Of a DNA stretch of 64,000 nt, positions 8,647 to 17,660 are shown one piece after another (position 1 is the stretch's first letter; the number at the start of each line of letters is the position of its first letter). Source of the DNA: Actinobaculum massiliense. GTDB lineage: Bacteria; Actinomycetota; Actinomycetes; Actinomycetales; Actinomycetaceae. Both the position numbers and the translations under genes were made by a program. The stretch is from positions 9,896 through 73,895 of the forward strand of contig NZ_LN881717.1 in assembly GCF_001457435.1 (NCBI RefSeq). Reading direction: 5' to 3'. The notes beneath the pieces were generated by a model. It worked only from the letters and a program-made list of their open reading frames with translations, was not told the DNA's origin and did no database searches.

Positions 8647-9111
8647 ATGGGCGAGCTAGACGAGCTTTACCAGCAGATTATTTTGGATGCCGCGCGCGAG
8701 CGGCACGGGGAAGGATCCCTCGCCGCGCCCGAGGGGGAGTCATACCAGGTCAACACCCTCTGCGGCGACAAGGTCAATATGCAGGTAGCGCTTTCCGAAG
8801 ACGGCGAGCGGCTTGAACACCTTGCCTGGCAGGGCGATGGATGCTCAATCTCGCAGGCCTCCATATCGATCATGAATGATCTTCTGGCTGGGCAGAGCGT
8901 CGACCGCTTGAGCAAGCTGTACGAGATTTTCCGCGAGATGATGGACGGGCGCGGTAAGGAGTTGCCCGAGGAGCAGGCGGACGAATTGGAAGATGCGGCC
9001 GCCTTTGTGGGCGTGGCAAAGTTCCCAATGCGGATCAAATGCGCTTTGCTTGGGTGGATGGCTTTGCGCGAGGCAACCGATGAAGCAATCGCGCAACGAG
9101 CGAAAGGATAA
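8647..9111 (+). CDS. sufU: Sulfurtransferase/scaffold-like protein SufU
   Basis: The 154-residue protein is of the IscU/SufU family. The three conserved cysteines are visible in NTLCGDKV, GDGCSISQAS and RIKCALLGW, together with the Asp of CGD. SufU-type proteins bind zinc and accept persulfide sulfur from SufS. A GAGAGGAGAAAA ribosome site precedes the ATG. sufT follows after 3 nt, so the two genes share a transcript. Confidence 0.93.
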   Translation: MGELDELYQQIILDAARERHGEGSLAAPEGESYQVNTLCGDKVNMQVALSEDGERLEHLAWQGDGCSISQASISIMNDLLAGQSVDRLSKLYEIFREMMDGRGKELPEEQADELEDAAAFVGVAKFPMRIKCALLGWMALREATDEAIAQRAKG

Positions 9112-9114
9112 GGC

Positions 9115-9462
9115 ATGAGTGAGGATCCCACGCAGGCAGAGCTGGAAGAAGTTGAGGATGTTGATCCCGCGGTCATCCTTGAGCTCTTGAAGGACGTAAT
9201 CGATCCGGAGCTGGGCATTAATATCGTCGACCTCGGCCTCGTTTATGGCATCACCACCGAGGGGCGCAATCTCTATCTCGATATGACGCTGACCTCGCCG
9301 GCCTGCCCGCTTGATGAAATGATCACCAGCCAGATTGAAAGCGTGACCGACGGCGTTATCGACTCGGTCGACATCAACTGGCAGTGGCTCCCGCCGTGGG
9401 GTCCCGACCGCATTACCGACGACGGCCGCGACCAGCTACGGGCGATTGGTTTCAATCTCTAG
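9115..9462 (+). CDS. sufT: SufT/MIP18-family (DUF59) Fe-S maturation factor
   Basis: The 115-residue protein has the DUF59 core: LKDVIDPELGINIVDLGLVY, then TLTSPACPLDE with the conserved Cys, then the WLPPWGPDRIT segment. Such proteins assist Fe-S transfer to client proteins. It is the last gene of the suf operon, 3 nt after sufU and with an acidic N-terminal extension. Confidence 0.92.
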   Translation: MSEDPTQAELEEVEDVDPAVILELLKDVIDPELGINIVDLGLVYGITTEGRNLYLDMTLTSPACPLDEMITSQIESVTDGVIDSVDINWQWLPPWGPDRITDDGRDQLRAIGFNL

Positions 9463-9473
9463 CTCGCGCGGGT

Positions 9474-9528
9474 ATCGCCTCGAGCGGTGGCGCTCGGGGC
9501 AGCGCGCCACGCGGGTACGCGAGGCGAT
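9474..9528 (+). other. Nested inverted repeats after sufT
   Basis: ATCGCCTCG (9474-9482) pairs with CGAGGCGAT (9520-9528). Inside it, CGAGCG-GTGG-CGCTCG (9481-9496) forms a second hairpin competing for two bases. There is no T-run. It may end or slow transcription of the suf operon. Confidence 0.4.
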
Positions 9529-9601
9529 GCTGGCGGTAACTTAATTATCGAGATTTCTGACGGCTAGATTTCTGAAAAAGCTGAGAGCGAAGCTGAGGTT
9601 C

Positions 9602-10282
9602 ATGAGCGACATCAATATCCAAAAGCGCGTGGCGCTGATCTCCGACTCTAGCGGTGAGCGCGGCTTAGGCTCGCTCACTTCGGCGCTTGCTTCGCGCGGC
9701 GTGGCTGGCGAGCCCACCGCAGGCGAAGGCCTCGCTAACTTCACCGCCGCCTTGCCGCTTGGCCTCCAGCAAAACACGATTACCTCGGAGGGCTTCGTCT
9801 CGTGGCTCGCTTCTGCGCAGGAGCAAACCAGTATTCTCAATCACCCGCATTTCCTCCTCTGGAATCGGCGGTCGGAGTATCTGGATGACCTCGCGGCGGT
9901 GGGGATCGACGTCTTCGACGAAACCACGGAATCAGTATCCCGGACGCACTCCCTCGTCTACTTCAACGGCGAGTACGCCTATTCGCTCAGCGAGGCGACG
10001 CCGACGCTAGCGTCAGCGGCAACGCCCGCGCCAGAGGTACCGCTCCTGAACACAGGCGCGCTGGTCTTGCGCGCGATTGGGCTCATCTCGCGTAGTAGCG
10101 AATGGGCCGCAACGTCCGGTTTACCGCTGTATCTGCGAATCGACCTCGCTGAAGTTGAGGGCGAGGCGCGGCCTCGCTTGATCGCCGTCGACGGTATAGC
10201 TCCCGGTCTTGGACTAGCGACCTCGCCGGACCACGCCCAGATGTTTGCCCAGGCGATCGCCGAGCGAGTGGAGTTCCTCTAA
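9602..10282 (+). CDS. Uncharacterised protein resembling a shortened, degenerate ATP-grasp fold
   Basis: The 226-residue protein has no confident family. Three segments echo actinobacterial RimK-like ATP-grasp proteins: an N-terminal RVALISDSS with SLTSALASRGV; LLWNRRSEYLDDLAAVGIDVF near residue 90; and a C-terminal LYLRIDLAEV ... LIAVDGIAPGLGL ... MFAQAIAERV. Typical relatives are about 280-300 residues, and the central lysine-bearing ATP-binding strands are not seen, so it is probably not a catalyst. A GAGG precedes the ATG. It follows the suf operon by 139 bp. Assignment is by eye and tentative. Confidence 0.6.
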   Translation: MSDINIQKRVALISDSSGERGLGSLTSALASRGVAGEPTAGEGLANFTAALPLGLQQNTITSEGFVSWLASAQEQTSILNHPHFLLWNRRSEYLDDLAAVGIDVFDETTESVSRTHSLVYFNGEYAYSLSEATPTLASAATPAPEVPLLNTGALVLRAIGLISRSSEWAATSGLPLYLRIDLAEVEGEARPRLIAVDGIAPGLGLATSPDHAQMFAQAIAERVEFL

Positions 10283-10325
10283 GCGCTAAGCCCGGCGGTG
10301 CTCGCGCTCGGCGACGCTCGTTGCG

Positions 10326-12427
10326 CTACGCCCGCTCGGTCCCGCGCTCGCGCCAAATATGCGCTCCATTCACCCCTTCCGCGTCGTTTTCGAAGAGAAG
10401 ACCGTTGCGGTGAACGTGAATTCGAATGTGCTTGGTGTGGACGTAGCGGTGGTGACGCCAGCAAAGCGATACCGTTGTTTATATCGGTTGACCCGCCCTC
10501 GCTCCATTCCTGCGCATGATGGACATCGCAGGTTTGGTAGGTGTCGGTACATCCCGGAAAGACACATCCGCCGTCGCGAGAGATGACCGCACTTTTTCCT
10601 TATCGGAATACAGGCGCGTTGCACGTCCGACGTCGGGCACCGTACTAGGGCCGGAAAAGACGGTTCGAATAATTGACGACTGACACAGCAGATGCCCAAG
10701 TTGCGTTGGTAATAGCGGGGTGCCGTCACCGATTAGCGCGGGCTCGCATCCGGCGAGCGCTTAGGCTGGGGGATCGTCGATTATGAGCGTGCATTGCTCG
10801 CCCAAGCCGGTAGGGCTGATGGCGGAGTCGGCGCTCTGAGCTGATTCCCGGATGGCCGCGACGAGTTCTGTCGCGCGGCGACGTTCGCCGGTGAGGCCGG
10901 ATTGCGTGCACTCGCCTCGCCACCCCAGGCCATTTCCCGAAAGCGCGCAGGGTGATTCCATGTCGAGCAGATCCGCGCCGGGCGGTTCTGCGCAGGGTGG
11001 CTCTGCGCCGGGCGGTTCTGCGCCGGGTGGTTCACCGCCGCTATGCCAGGCTTTTTCATTTGTGTGGCGCGCATCGATATCTTGGATGCGTATTCGTTCG
11101 GTCCGATCTTGGTTGAGCGACTTTGCTCGTGCCTGAGCGCAATAGGGCAATCGGGGTTTCCAGCCAAGGGATGCGAGTGCCCGCAAACCATTTCGGAAAA
11201 CGCCCCGGAGCCCGCATTGCCGCCGCAATCGCCAAGATTGCTAGGCGGAGGAGAACCTTTTGCGTATTCCCGCTCGAGTTTGTGGATTTCCTTCTCCACG
11301 TACTCGAAGGTGTGCTGATCGGCCGCCTCAGCGTAGCGTTCGAGAGTTTCCATTTCGACCCGGACCACAATTTGCGAGGCGAGCCGATTGTTTGGGAGCG
11401 CAGATGGTGGCTCGCCCGCAACGCTACCTGGCGTAGCTGGCGCCTCGCTCTCAGCACTTTCCTCGCTACCTGGTACGGCGCCCGCTACTGCGCCACCCGG
11501 CTTAGCGCCCGCGCCACCGCTGACGATGGCGTTGGTGAAGGCGGCGGCACGACACTCTCAAACACCGCGGTGATCGGAGAGCGCTTTGCGCCCCATAACG
11601 CTGTTGAACCAGGCGTTGAGATGGTGACCGTCAATATCGTCGAAGTTGCCGTTCAACTTCCATCCGGTTCCGTCCGGTTTTGCAAAGAACGCGAGCCGCG
11701 AAGTGTGAGTGACTTTCGCTGTCTCCTTCTCCATTGCCGCCGGAGCAACCCTGATGGCCCAGGTGCGGATTCGCTTTCCAAAGGCCAGCGGGGTAGGGCA
11801 GGTACGGGCTATCGCTAAGAGTTCAGCCTCTTGTTCGAGATGAGCCTGAAGATAGTTGCGGAGCGGAGCAGACTTTCCCACCTGCGTGGTAAGGACGTCC
11901 ATAAACCCGGTGCGCAGGGAGCCATCCCGGAGAGCCGTGCCGAAAAGCGAGAATTGCGTCGTCGTGCGAGCGCGTTCGACGGTGGTGCGGGCTCTAAGGC
12001 TGGATTCGCCCATCTTTTCCAAAAGATCGTGGGGGTTCGGAAACACAACCGGGTCATCATAAAGCGGTGGCGGGTTATCTTTGGGGCCGCCGTCGGGTTT
12101 CGCTTTCGCCAGCCGACGAGCCCTTGCCCGCTCATTAGCCTCTCCGACCCAGAAGGTTTCGATCCCTTGCAGAGAGTTTCGGCACGAGGTCACATTCGAA
12201 ATCAGTTGCTGGAGCTCGCCGTTATTAAATTGGCGGAGTTGGATGCCGCGTATGCGTGCAGTGACGAGGTTTAGACGCGCAAATAAATCCTCCGGAGCGA
12301 GCTCCGTTTCTAGGAGCTGATCCAGAGCTTGGGCGAAGCGCGATTGCGAAGGATCTGGCGCCACTACTTCCAACGGCTTGACGGAGGCGGTTTCCGTGCC
12401 GCGTTGCTTATTGGTGCGGGAGTGCAC
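10326..12427 (-). pseudogene. Decayed DUF222/HNH endonuclease-like (13E12-type) gene
   Basis: The N-terminal part (12427 to 11558) reads as a DUF222 protein of 289 residues ending DDIDGHHLNAWFNSVMG before a premature stop. The related reading continues in another frame from about 11582 (ITAVFESVV). The C-terminal HNH region needs two frame changes. The first is at about 10588-10596, where an A5 run in the gene strand seems to have lost one A. The second is at about 10470, where about 2 bases are lost before CWRHHRYVHTKHI. Restoring these gives GCVFPGCTD, CDVHHAQEWSEGG and NGLLFENDAEG, the classic HNH pattern. Several separate lesions argue for a real pseudogene. These genes are often multicopy in actinobacteria. 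Confidence 0.8.
10975..11034. repeat. Four 15-bp tandem repeats inside the DUF222/HNH pseudogene
   Basis: The units are GCGCCGGGCGGTTCT, GCGCAGGGTGGCTCT, GCGCCGGGCGGTTCT and GCGCCGGGTGGTTCA. On the minus strand they encode a Pro/Ala/Gln/Asn-rich pentapeptide repeat (AQNRP-like). There are no spacers, so this is not CRISPR. Confidence 0.9.
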
Positions 12428-12745
12428 CGTTGGTCACGGGTTTTGTGGGACATCGCCAGGCGCGCCTCGTCACGGCGATCCTGATCGAGTGCTGACATCG
12501 GCGTCACCCCCCCCTGGCAAACTGCAATCCTTCACGTTTCCGCCCCGGAAAGCTTTATGAATATAACATAAACCAAAATAACATTTAAAGCTAGCGTTTG
12601 GGTGAATTAAATCCAGAATGCTATTTAAAAAGCTTAGCGATACTTTTAAGGCGTGTTTGGTGTTTCTATTCTTCCAGACGCCTCCGACATGTTTTTTGCG
12701 TGCATGATAGCGCGCTCACCCGACGGCGCGGCGAAGCCCCGCGTC
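12428..12745. other. AT-rich gene-free stretch
   Basis: These 318 bp hold no convincing gene. Bases about 12555-12655 are markedly AT-rich against a GC-rich background, which fits an old promoter for the leftward DUF222/HNH gene. Open frames here on the plus strand are short and lack ribosome sites. Confidence 0.5.
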
Positions 12746-13264
12746 CTAAAGCTCTGCCAGGGCGTATGCAAGCGGCACCGCACAGGCAACAATGCAATGA
12801 AAAATCGCCACCAGAGTGAGGGTTGCGGCACGGGTGTCGGCATGCGAGAGCGGACCATTGGTGTGGCGCATGCGCATAGCGAGAATGATGGAGGCGAAAA
12901 CGAAGGCCACGGTGGCGCTTAGCCAACCCAGGGCGAGGCGTACCACCCCGACGTCGCCGAGATACGCCATCCCTAAACCGATCAGCGCGATGAAGGTCGG
13001 GAGCAAGAAAGAGGGGCCGCGCTGCCCTTCGGAGCCGCCGGGTGCGACGGCGTCCGGCCGGAGCTGAGGTGCGTCGTCGCCGAGGTGGGAGGCATCGGCG
13101 GCTTCGCGAGCAGAGGGCGAGAATCCAAAAACGGCCCCCGCGATGGATTCCACGCCTGCGTCATTGCGTTGCGCACCGGCGCCAGCTGCGGCGTCGTCGT
13201 CGGAATCGCGAGGCTCCTCGAAACGTTCGTCATGGCGATGGTCGCGCAAAAAACAGTCCTCCAC
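12746..13264 (-). CDS. Small predicted membrane protein with an acidic N-terminal region
   Basis: The 172-residue protein has an unrecognised soluble N-terminal half rich in Asp, Glu, Ala and Ser (about residues 1-85). It is followed by three hydrophobic segments at about 87-105, 110-128 and 148-168 (the last in the TLTLVAIFHCIVACAVPL region), with RMRH between the second and third. It is divergent from the ABC-F gene at 13380. Codon use looks like the neighbouring genes, but the start is uncertain. Function unknown. Confidence 0.6.
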   Translation of the reverse strand: MEDCFLRDHRHDERFEEPRDSDDDAAAGAGAQRNDAGVESIAGAVFGFSPSAREAADASHLGDDAPQLRPDAVAPGGSEGQRGPSFLLPTFIALIGLGMAYLGDVGVVRLALGWLSATVAFVFASIILAMRMRHTNGPLSHADTRAATLTLVAIFHCIVACAVPLAYALAEL

Positions 13265-13379
13265 AAAATCCGCCCCGGCAAAATAGGCCGGGAAAGCTCG
13301 CGAAACTCAGCAATCGCCCCGCCGGAACGTGAGCGAATTCCTCGAATTTCGTGCCTTCCTCAAAGTACACTAGTCCACC

Positions 13380-14993
13380 GTGATTAGTGCCCAGAATCTT
13401 ACCCTCCGCATTGGTACCCGCGTCCTCCTCAACGAGGCATCGTTCCAGGTCACGAAGGGAATGCGAGCGGGAATGGTGGGGCGCAACGGTGCCGGGAAAA
13501 CCACCACCATGCGCCTGCTCGCTGGCGAGGGCACCACGTCGGATGCCGTGGATTACGAGGGATCGATCACCCGGCGCGGCACCATAGGATACTTGCCGCA
13601 GGAGTCGCGGGTTGGTGATCCGCAGCAGATCGCGAAAGACCGCATTCTCGAAGTGCGCGGAATCGACGAAACCATTCGCCGCATCCGCAAGGCAGAAAAG
13701 CAGATGGCCGAGCTCAGCGGCGCCAAACAGCAAAAAGCAATGGAGCGCTACGTGCGCCTCGACCAAGAGTTCACCAATGCGGGCGGCTGGGCCGCGAACG
13801 CCGAGGCCTCCCAGATTGCGGCCTCGCTCGGGTTGGACGAACGCGCGCTATCGCAGGAACTCGGCACGCTTTCGGGCGGTCAGCGCCGCCGGGTGGAGCT
13901 GGCGCGAGTGCTCTTCTCGAACGCGGAAACGCTGCTCCTGGACGAACCGACGAACCACCTGGATCATGATTCGCTACTTTGGCTACGCGATTATTTGAAG
14001 ACCTACTCGGGCGGTTTCATCGTTATTTCTCACTCGGTAGATCTGCTTGACGAGGTGGTGACGGCGGTGTGGCACCTGGACGCTAACCGCGCCACGCTTG
14101 ATGTTTACAACATGGGGTGGAAGGCCTACCTCAAGCAGCGCGAAACCGACGAGCGGCGCCGGCGCCGCGAGCGCGCGAATGCCGAAAAGAAGGCGAGCGC
14201 TCTGATGGCGCAGGCGCAGAAGATGCACGCGAAGGCCACCAAGGCGCAGGCGGCGCAGAATATGGAGCGGCGTGCGCAGGCTCTCCTTGAGGGCCTGGAA
14301 GAAGAGCGTCATGACGATAAAGTCGCGGCGCTACGCTTCCCGGATCCGGCGCCGTGCGGCAAGACGCCGTTGCGCGCCGAGAGTCTTTCCAAAAGCTACG
14401 GCTCGCTTGAGGTTTTTTCCGGCGTTGACCTGGCCATTGACCGCGGCTCTCGGGTGGTGGTGCTGGGCTTGAACGGCGCCGGAAAAACCACGCTTTTGCG
14501 TTTGCTGTTCGGGGTGGAAGAGCCTGACACCGGAACCGTTATCGCAGGTCACGGCCTGAAACTCGGCTACTACGCGCAGGAGCACGAGTTCATTGATCCC
14601 AGCAAAACCGTGGTGGACAACCTGCGTTTCGTTGCACCCGAATTTGACGAAACCGGCCTGCGAACGGTGCTTGGTTCTTTCCTGTTTTCCGGGGACGACG
14701 CCGAAAAGCCGGCCTCGGTGCTTTCCGGCGGGGAGCAAACCCGCCTGGCGCTCGCGATGCTGGTGGTGTCGAAGGCTAATGTGCTCCTGCTCGACGAACC
14801 CACGAACAATTTGGACCCCGCCTCCCGCGAGCAAATTCTTGGCGCGCTACGCAAATATGAGGGCGCGGTCGTTTTGGTGACGCACGACGACGGCGCCGTG
14901 CAGGCCCTGGAACCCGAGCGGGTGTTGTTGCTACCCGACGGCGATGAGGATCTCTGGTCCGATGATTACCTCGAGCTAGTCTCCCTCGCGTAG
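13380..14993 (+). CDS. ABC-F family ATPase (ribosome-associated type)
   Basis: The 537-residue protein has two ABC domains and no membrane segment. Walker A sites are GRNGAGKTT (about residue 35) and GLNGAGKTT (about residue 365). Signatures are LSGGQRRRVELAR and LSGGEQTRLALAM, and Walker B sites are LLLDEPTNHLD and LLLDEPTNNLD. A charged Arg/Lys/Glu/Ala-rich helical linker lies between the domains (about 250-310). ABC-F proteins act on the ribosome in translation or antibiotic protection. The start is GTG 13380; there is no Shine-Dalgarno, but TACACT (13366-13371) lies 8 nt upstream, so the mRNA may be leaderless. Confidence 0.9.
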   Translation: MISAQNLTLRIGTRVLLNEASFQVTKGMRAGMVGRNGAGKTTTMRLLAGEGTTSDAVDYEGSITRRGTIGYLPQESRVGDPQQIAKDRILEVRGIDETIRRIRKAEKQMAELSGAKQQKAMERYVRLDQEFTNAGGWAANAEASQIAASLGLDERALSQELGTLSGGQRRRVELARVLFSNAETLLLDEPTNHLDHDSLLWLRDYLKTYSGGFIVISHSVDLLDEVVTAVWHLDANRATLDVYNMGWKAYLKQRETDERRRRRERANAEKKASALMAQAQKMHAKATKAQAAQNMERRAQALLEGLEEERHDDKVAALRFPDPAPCGKTPLRAESLSKSYGSLEVFSGVDLAIDRGSRVVVLGLNGAGKTTLLRLLFGVEEPDTGTVIAGHGLKLGYYAQEHEFIDPSKTVVDNLRFVAPEFDETGLRTVLGSFLFSGDDAEKPASVLSGGEQTRLALAMLVVSKANVLLLDEPTNNLDPASREQILGALRKYEGAVVLVTHDDGAVQALEPERVLLLPDGDEDLWSDDYLELVSLA

Positions 14994-14996
14994 AGT
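14991..14996 (+). promoter_or_regulatory. -10 hexamer TAGAGT for leaderless sixA
   Basis: TAGAGT overlaps the stop codon of the ABC-F gene and lies 6 nt before the sixA ATG; no ribosome site is present. A leaderless transcript is inferred. Confidence 0.5.
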
Positions 14997-15002
14997 CTGG
15001 AT

Positions 15003-15500
15003 ATGCGTACAGTCATTCTTATGCGGCATGCTCAGGCCGGTAATGGCTACCCGGATCACGCCCGGCCGCTTACTCTGCGCGGCCGGGTGCAGGCGCGCGA
15101 GCAGGGCCAGAAACTCGCGGCTGACCTGGGAACTCTTGACGCCGTGCTGGTGTCGAATGCGCGGCGAACCCGCGAAACCCTCGAGGAGCTGCTCGCCGCC
15201 GGTTTGCGGGCGAATGAGGTTCGCGTCGACCCTGATTTGTACGATATTTCGGTGGGGGAGCTGGTGGCGAAGCTGGAAGAGCTGAACGCTACGCAGCCGG
15301 AGGCGGATCGCGTGATGCTGCTGGGCCATGAGCCGACGATTTCGGCGACCGCCGCTCGCCTGGCAAGCTCCGAGTCATTTCCAGGGGAGGTTTTCGTAAG
15401 CTTTTCGACGGCGTCGTACGCTATCGGGAAAGTGAGCGAGGAGCCAATTGCCGCGGGCAAAGTGCACTTCGAGCGCATTGAGCGCGCCAGCGCGCACTAG
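15003..15500 (+). CDS. sixA: SixA-type phosphohistidine phosphatase
   Basis: The 165-residue protein is of the histidine phosphatase (phosphoglycerate mutase-like) superfamily. It has the catalytic RHA motif in ILMRHAQAG at residue 7, LTLRGRVQA, and a second conserved His in LLGHEPTIS. SixA proteins remove phosphate from phosphohistidine residues. It begins 9 nt after the ABC-F gene from an apparently leaderless ATG, and its stop abuts the 3' end of the convergent TM2 gene. Confidence 0.85.
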   Translation: MRTVILMRHAQAGNGYPDHARPLTLRGRVQAREQGQKLAADLGTLDAVLVSNARRTRETLEELLAAGLRANEVRVDPDLYDISVGELVAKLEELNATQPEADRVMLLGHEPTISATAARLASSESFPGEVFVSFSTASYAIGKVSEEPIAAGKVHFERIERASAH

Positions 15501-16055
15501 TTAATCAACGAGGGGAATGCCGTTCGCGTCCTCGGTTATCCCCGTGCGGTTGAATATCCCCACGGCTTCGATCAAGCCCCAAATCAGACCCAGCGGGAAC
15601 GCAAACATCGAGACCAGGAGCATGATCAGGCCCTGATTTGTGTAACCGAGGTAGAAGCGATGTGCGCCAAAGGCGCCTAAAACAACCGCGAGCGTCCCGG
15701 CTACCGAACGGCTTTTGGGCTGCGTGGGGTCCGGCCCGGCGCCTGGCTCAGCATAAGTAGCGCTCGGCTCGTCATAAGCGTCGCTCGGCTCGGCATAAGC
15801 CCTACGCTCAGCCGAGCCAAAACGATAGGGATAAAAATTTTCGCGGCGGTTCTGAGAGTAACCCGGATAGTAATACGCGGTTTCCGGCCGAACCTCGAAA
15901 GCCGGATCTTCGCGTGGCGCGGCAGGCTCCTCTTCCTCCGCGGAGCGCTGCTCGAACGCGCTATGGCTGGGCGGGACGTCGAAAGGCCCCCACGCCGAGC
16001 TCTTACGCCAAGCGAGATTGGTTTCTTCGCCCCAGGCGTTTCCACTCGACGCCAT
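15501..16055 (-). CDS. TM2-domain membrane protein with a disordered N-terminus
   Basis: The 184-residue protein has an N-terminal region of about 115 residues rich in Glu, Pro, Tyr and Ser, with repeats of the type YAEPSDAYDEPSATYAEP. The TM2 domain follows (about 118-170) with GAFGAHRFYLGY between two membrane helices. TM2 proteins are small membrane proteins of mostly unknown role. AGGGGGA lies just ahead of the ATG. The gene is convergent with and directly abuts sixA. Confidence 0.82.
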   Translation of the reverse strand: MASSGNAWGEETNLAWRKSSAWGPFDVPPSHSAFEQRSAEEEEPAAPREDPAFEVRPETAYYYPGYSQNRRENFYPYRFGSAERRAYAEPSDAYDEPSATYAEPGAGPDPTQPKSRSVAGTLAVVLGAFGAHRFYLGYTNQGLIMLLVSMFAFPLGLIWGLIEAVGIFNRTGITEDANGIPLVD

Positions 16056-16167
16056 CGTTCCCCCTCAGCCTCAATGCCCAAGACTGTTTGCAGTAAAAAT
16101 CAAAGCTCGCCCCGCGCGCCGCGGCGAGAAATCCTGTAAATCCGATTCTAAATCATGGTGCAACAAA

Positions 16168-16200
16168 GGAGGCGGGAAGGAAAAATTCCTTCCCGCCTCC
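16168..16200 (-). terminator. Strong terminator hairpin after glgC
   Basis: A perfect 15-bp stem (16168-16182 with 16186-16200) has a 3-nt loop. On the minus strand it is followed by TTTGTTG. It lies 35 bp beyond the glgC stop. Confidence 0.85.
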
Positions 16201-16234
16201 CGCGGCTCATGCCTCACGCGGCTCAGCCGGAAAC

Positions 16235-17488
16235 CTAGCGTCGAACAATTGCGTTCTTCGGAACCACGGTGACTCCGCCCTCGGAGACGTAGAATCCGCG
16301 CTCGCGATCGTATTCGTGGTTGACGCCAAGCTGGGCGCCCTCCTCGATCTGCACGTTCTTATCCACAATCGCCTTAATGACGGTGGCATTACGGCCCACG
16401 TTCACATTGTCGAAAAGAATAGACTCGCGCACCGAAGACCACGAATTTACGCGCACCCGCGGCGAGATCACCGAACCAACAACCTCACCACCGGAAATAA
16501 TGGTAGCGGGCGAAACCAGCGAGTCGAGGGCATGGCCCAGGCGTTCGTGGTGTCCGTAGACGAACTTGGCCGGGGGAAGGCCCGTGTAACCGGTGTAGAT
16601 CGGCCAATCTTCGTTGTACAGATTGAATTCCGGCACCACGCTAATGAGGTCGAGGTTCGCTGCGTAGTAGGCGTCAATCGTACCGACGTCGCGCCAGTAG
16701 TCCTTGTCCCGTTCTTCGCCCTCGCCCGGAATACGGTTGTAGGTGAAGTCGTACACGCCGCAGTCTCCGCTCTCCACGAACTTCGGGACGATCGAACCGC
16801 CCATATCGTGAGCGGAGTTCGGATCTTCCGCGTCGGCGCGTAGCGCCTCAACCAGATCCTTGGTGGTGAATACGTAGTTACCCATCGAAGCCAAGAACTG
16901 ATCCGGAGCATCCTGAAGCCCCAAACCGGTGGTGTCCTGCGGCTTTTCCAGGAACTGGTTCACGCGAGTGGGATCGTCGTCGCGTGCGTCAATAACGCCG
17001 AAGGAAGGCGCAAGCGAAAGCGGCTGGCGGATGCCCGAAACGGTCAGGCCCACGCCGGTGTCGATGTGCTGCTGGACCATCTCGGAGAAGTCCATGCGGT
17101 AAATATTGTCCGCGCCGGTAACCAGCACGTAGTCCGGACGTTCGTCGTCGATCACGTTCATTGACTGGTAGATCGCGTCCGCGGATCCCTCAAACCAGCT
17201 GGCACCGCGCCGCTGCTGAGCGGGAACGGGTGAGACGTAGTTGCCGAGGAGGTTCGACATACGCCACGTCCGCGAGATGTGGCGGTCGAGTGAATCTGAC
17301 TTGTATTGGGTGAGTACCACGATGTGGAGATAGCCCGAATTCACAATATTGGAAAGGGCGAAATCGATGAGACGATAGATCCCACCGAACGGCACCGCGG
17401 GCTTTGCGCGGTCTTTCGTGAGCGGCATGAGACGCTTACCCTCGCCCCCCGCAAGGACGATGGCTAAAACGCGTGGGGTTTTCGACAT
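16235..17488 (-). CDS. glgC: Glucose-1-phosphate adenylyltransferase (ADP-glucose pyrophosphorylase)
   Basis: The 417-residue enzyme makes ADP-glucose from ATP and glucose-1-phosphate. It has the N-terminal nucleotidyltransferase motif [13 protein letters not shown], the substrate-site KPAVPFGG, a central catalytic segment ([12 protein letters not shown]) and a C-terminal left-handed beta-helix with hexapeptide repeats. The start lies 6 nt after TAGAGT on the minus strand (17500-17495), without a ribosome site, so the mRNA is probably leaderless. It is divergent from the glycogen synthase gene at 17661. Confidence 0.95.
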   Translation of the reverse strand: MSKTPRVLAIVLAGGEGKRLMPLTKDRAKPAVPFGGIYRLIDFALSNIVNSGYLHIVVLTQYKSDSLDRHISRTWRMSNLLGNYVSPVPAQQRRGASWFEGSADAIYQSMNVIDDERPDYVLVTGADNIYRMDFSEMVQQHIDTGVGLTVSGIRQPLSLAPSFGVIDARDDDPTRVNQFLEKPQDTTGLGLQDAPDQFLASMGNYVFTTKDLVEALRADAEDPNSAHDMGGSIVPKFVESGDCGVYDFTYNRIPGEGEERDKDYWRDVGTIDAYYAANLDLISVVPEFNLYNEDWPIYTGYTGLPPAKFVYGHHERLGHALDSLVSPATIISGGEVVGSVISPRVRVNSWSSVRESILFDNVNVGRNATVIKAIVDKNVQIEEGAQLGVNHEYDRERGFYVSEGGVTVVPKNAIVRR

Positions 17489-17494
17489 AGTTAC

Positions 17495-17500
17495 ACTCTA
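17495..17500 (-). promoter_or_regulatory. -10 hexamer TAGAGT for leaderless glgC
   Basis: On the minus strand TAGAGT is followed by 6 nt (GTAACT) and then the glgC ATG. It sits in the 172-bp divergent region shared with glgA. Confidence 0.5.
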
Positions 17501-17660
17501 GCGTATTTAGTGAGTTACGCCACTACGGATTTTTATTAGGAAACCAGGATAAATTACATTCTGGTGGATCGCCCGTGAAGTTAGGGGAACTAAGGTGGAA
17601 ACGGGTAGGCTTAGGAATTAGATCTGTGTCACAGCAAAATCAAATAAAAGGATGGGAGCC

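Noticed and set aside
10975-11034. Possible CRISPR-like array
   Set aside because: The four 15-bp units are directly adjacent without spacers; it is a coding microsatellite in the pseudogene.
11123-11818. 231-residue plus-strand open frame
   Set aside because: It lies antisense to the decayed DUF222/HNH gene, has no ribosome site and no family-like sequence.
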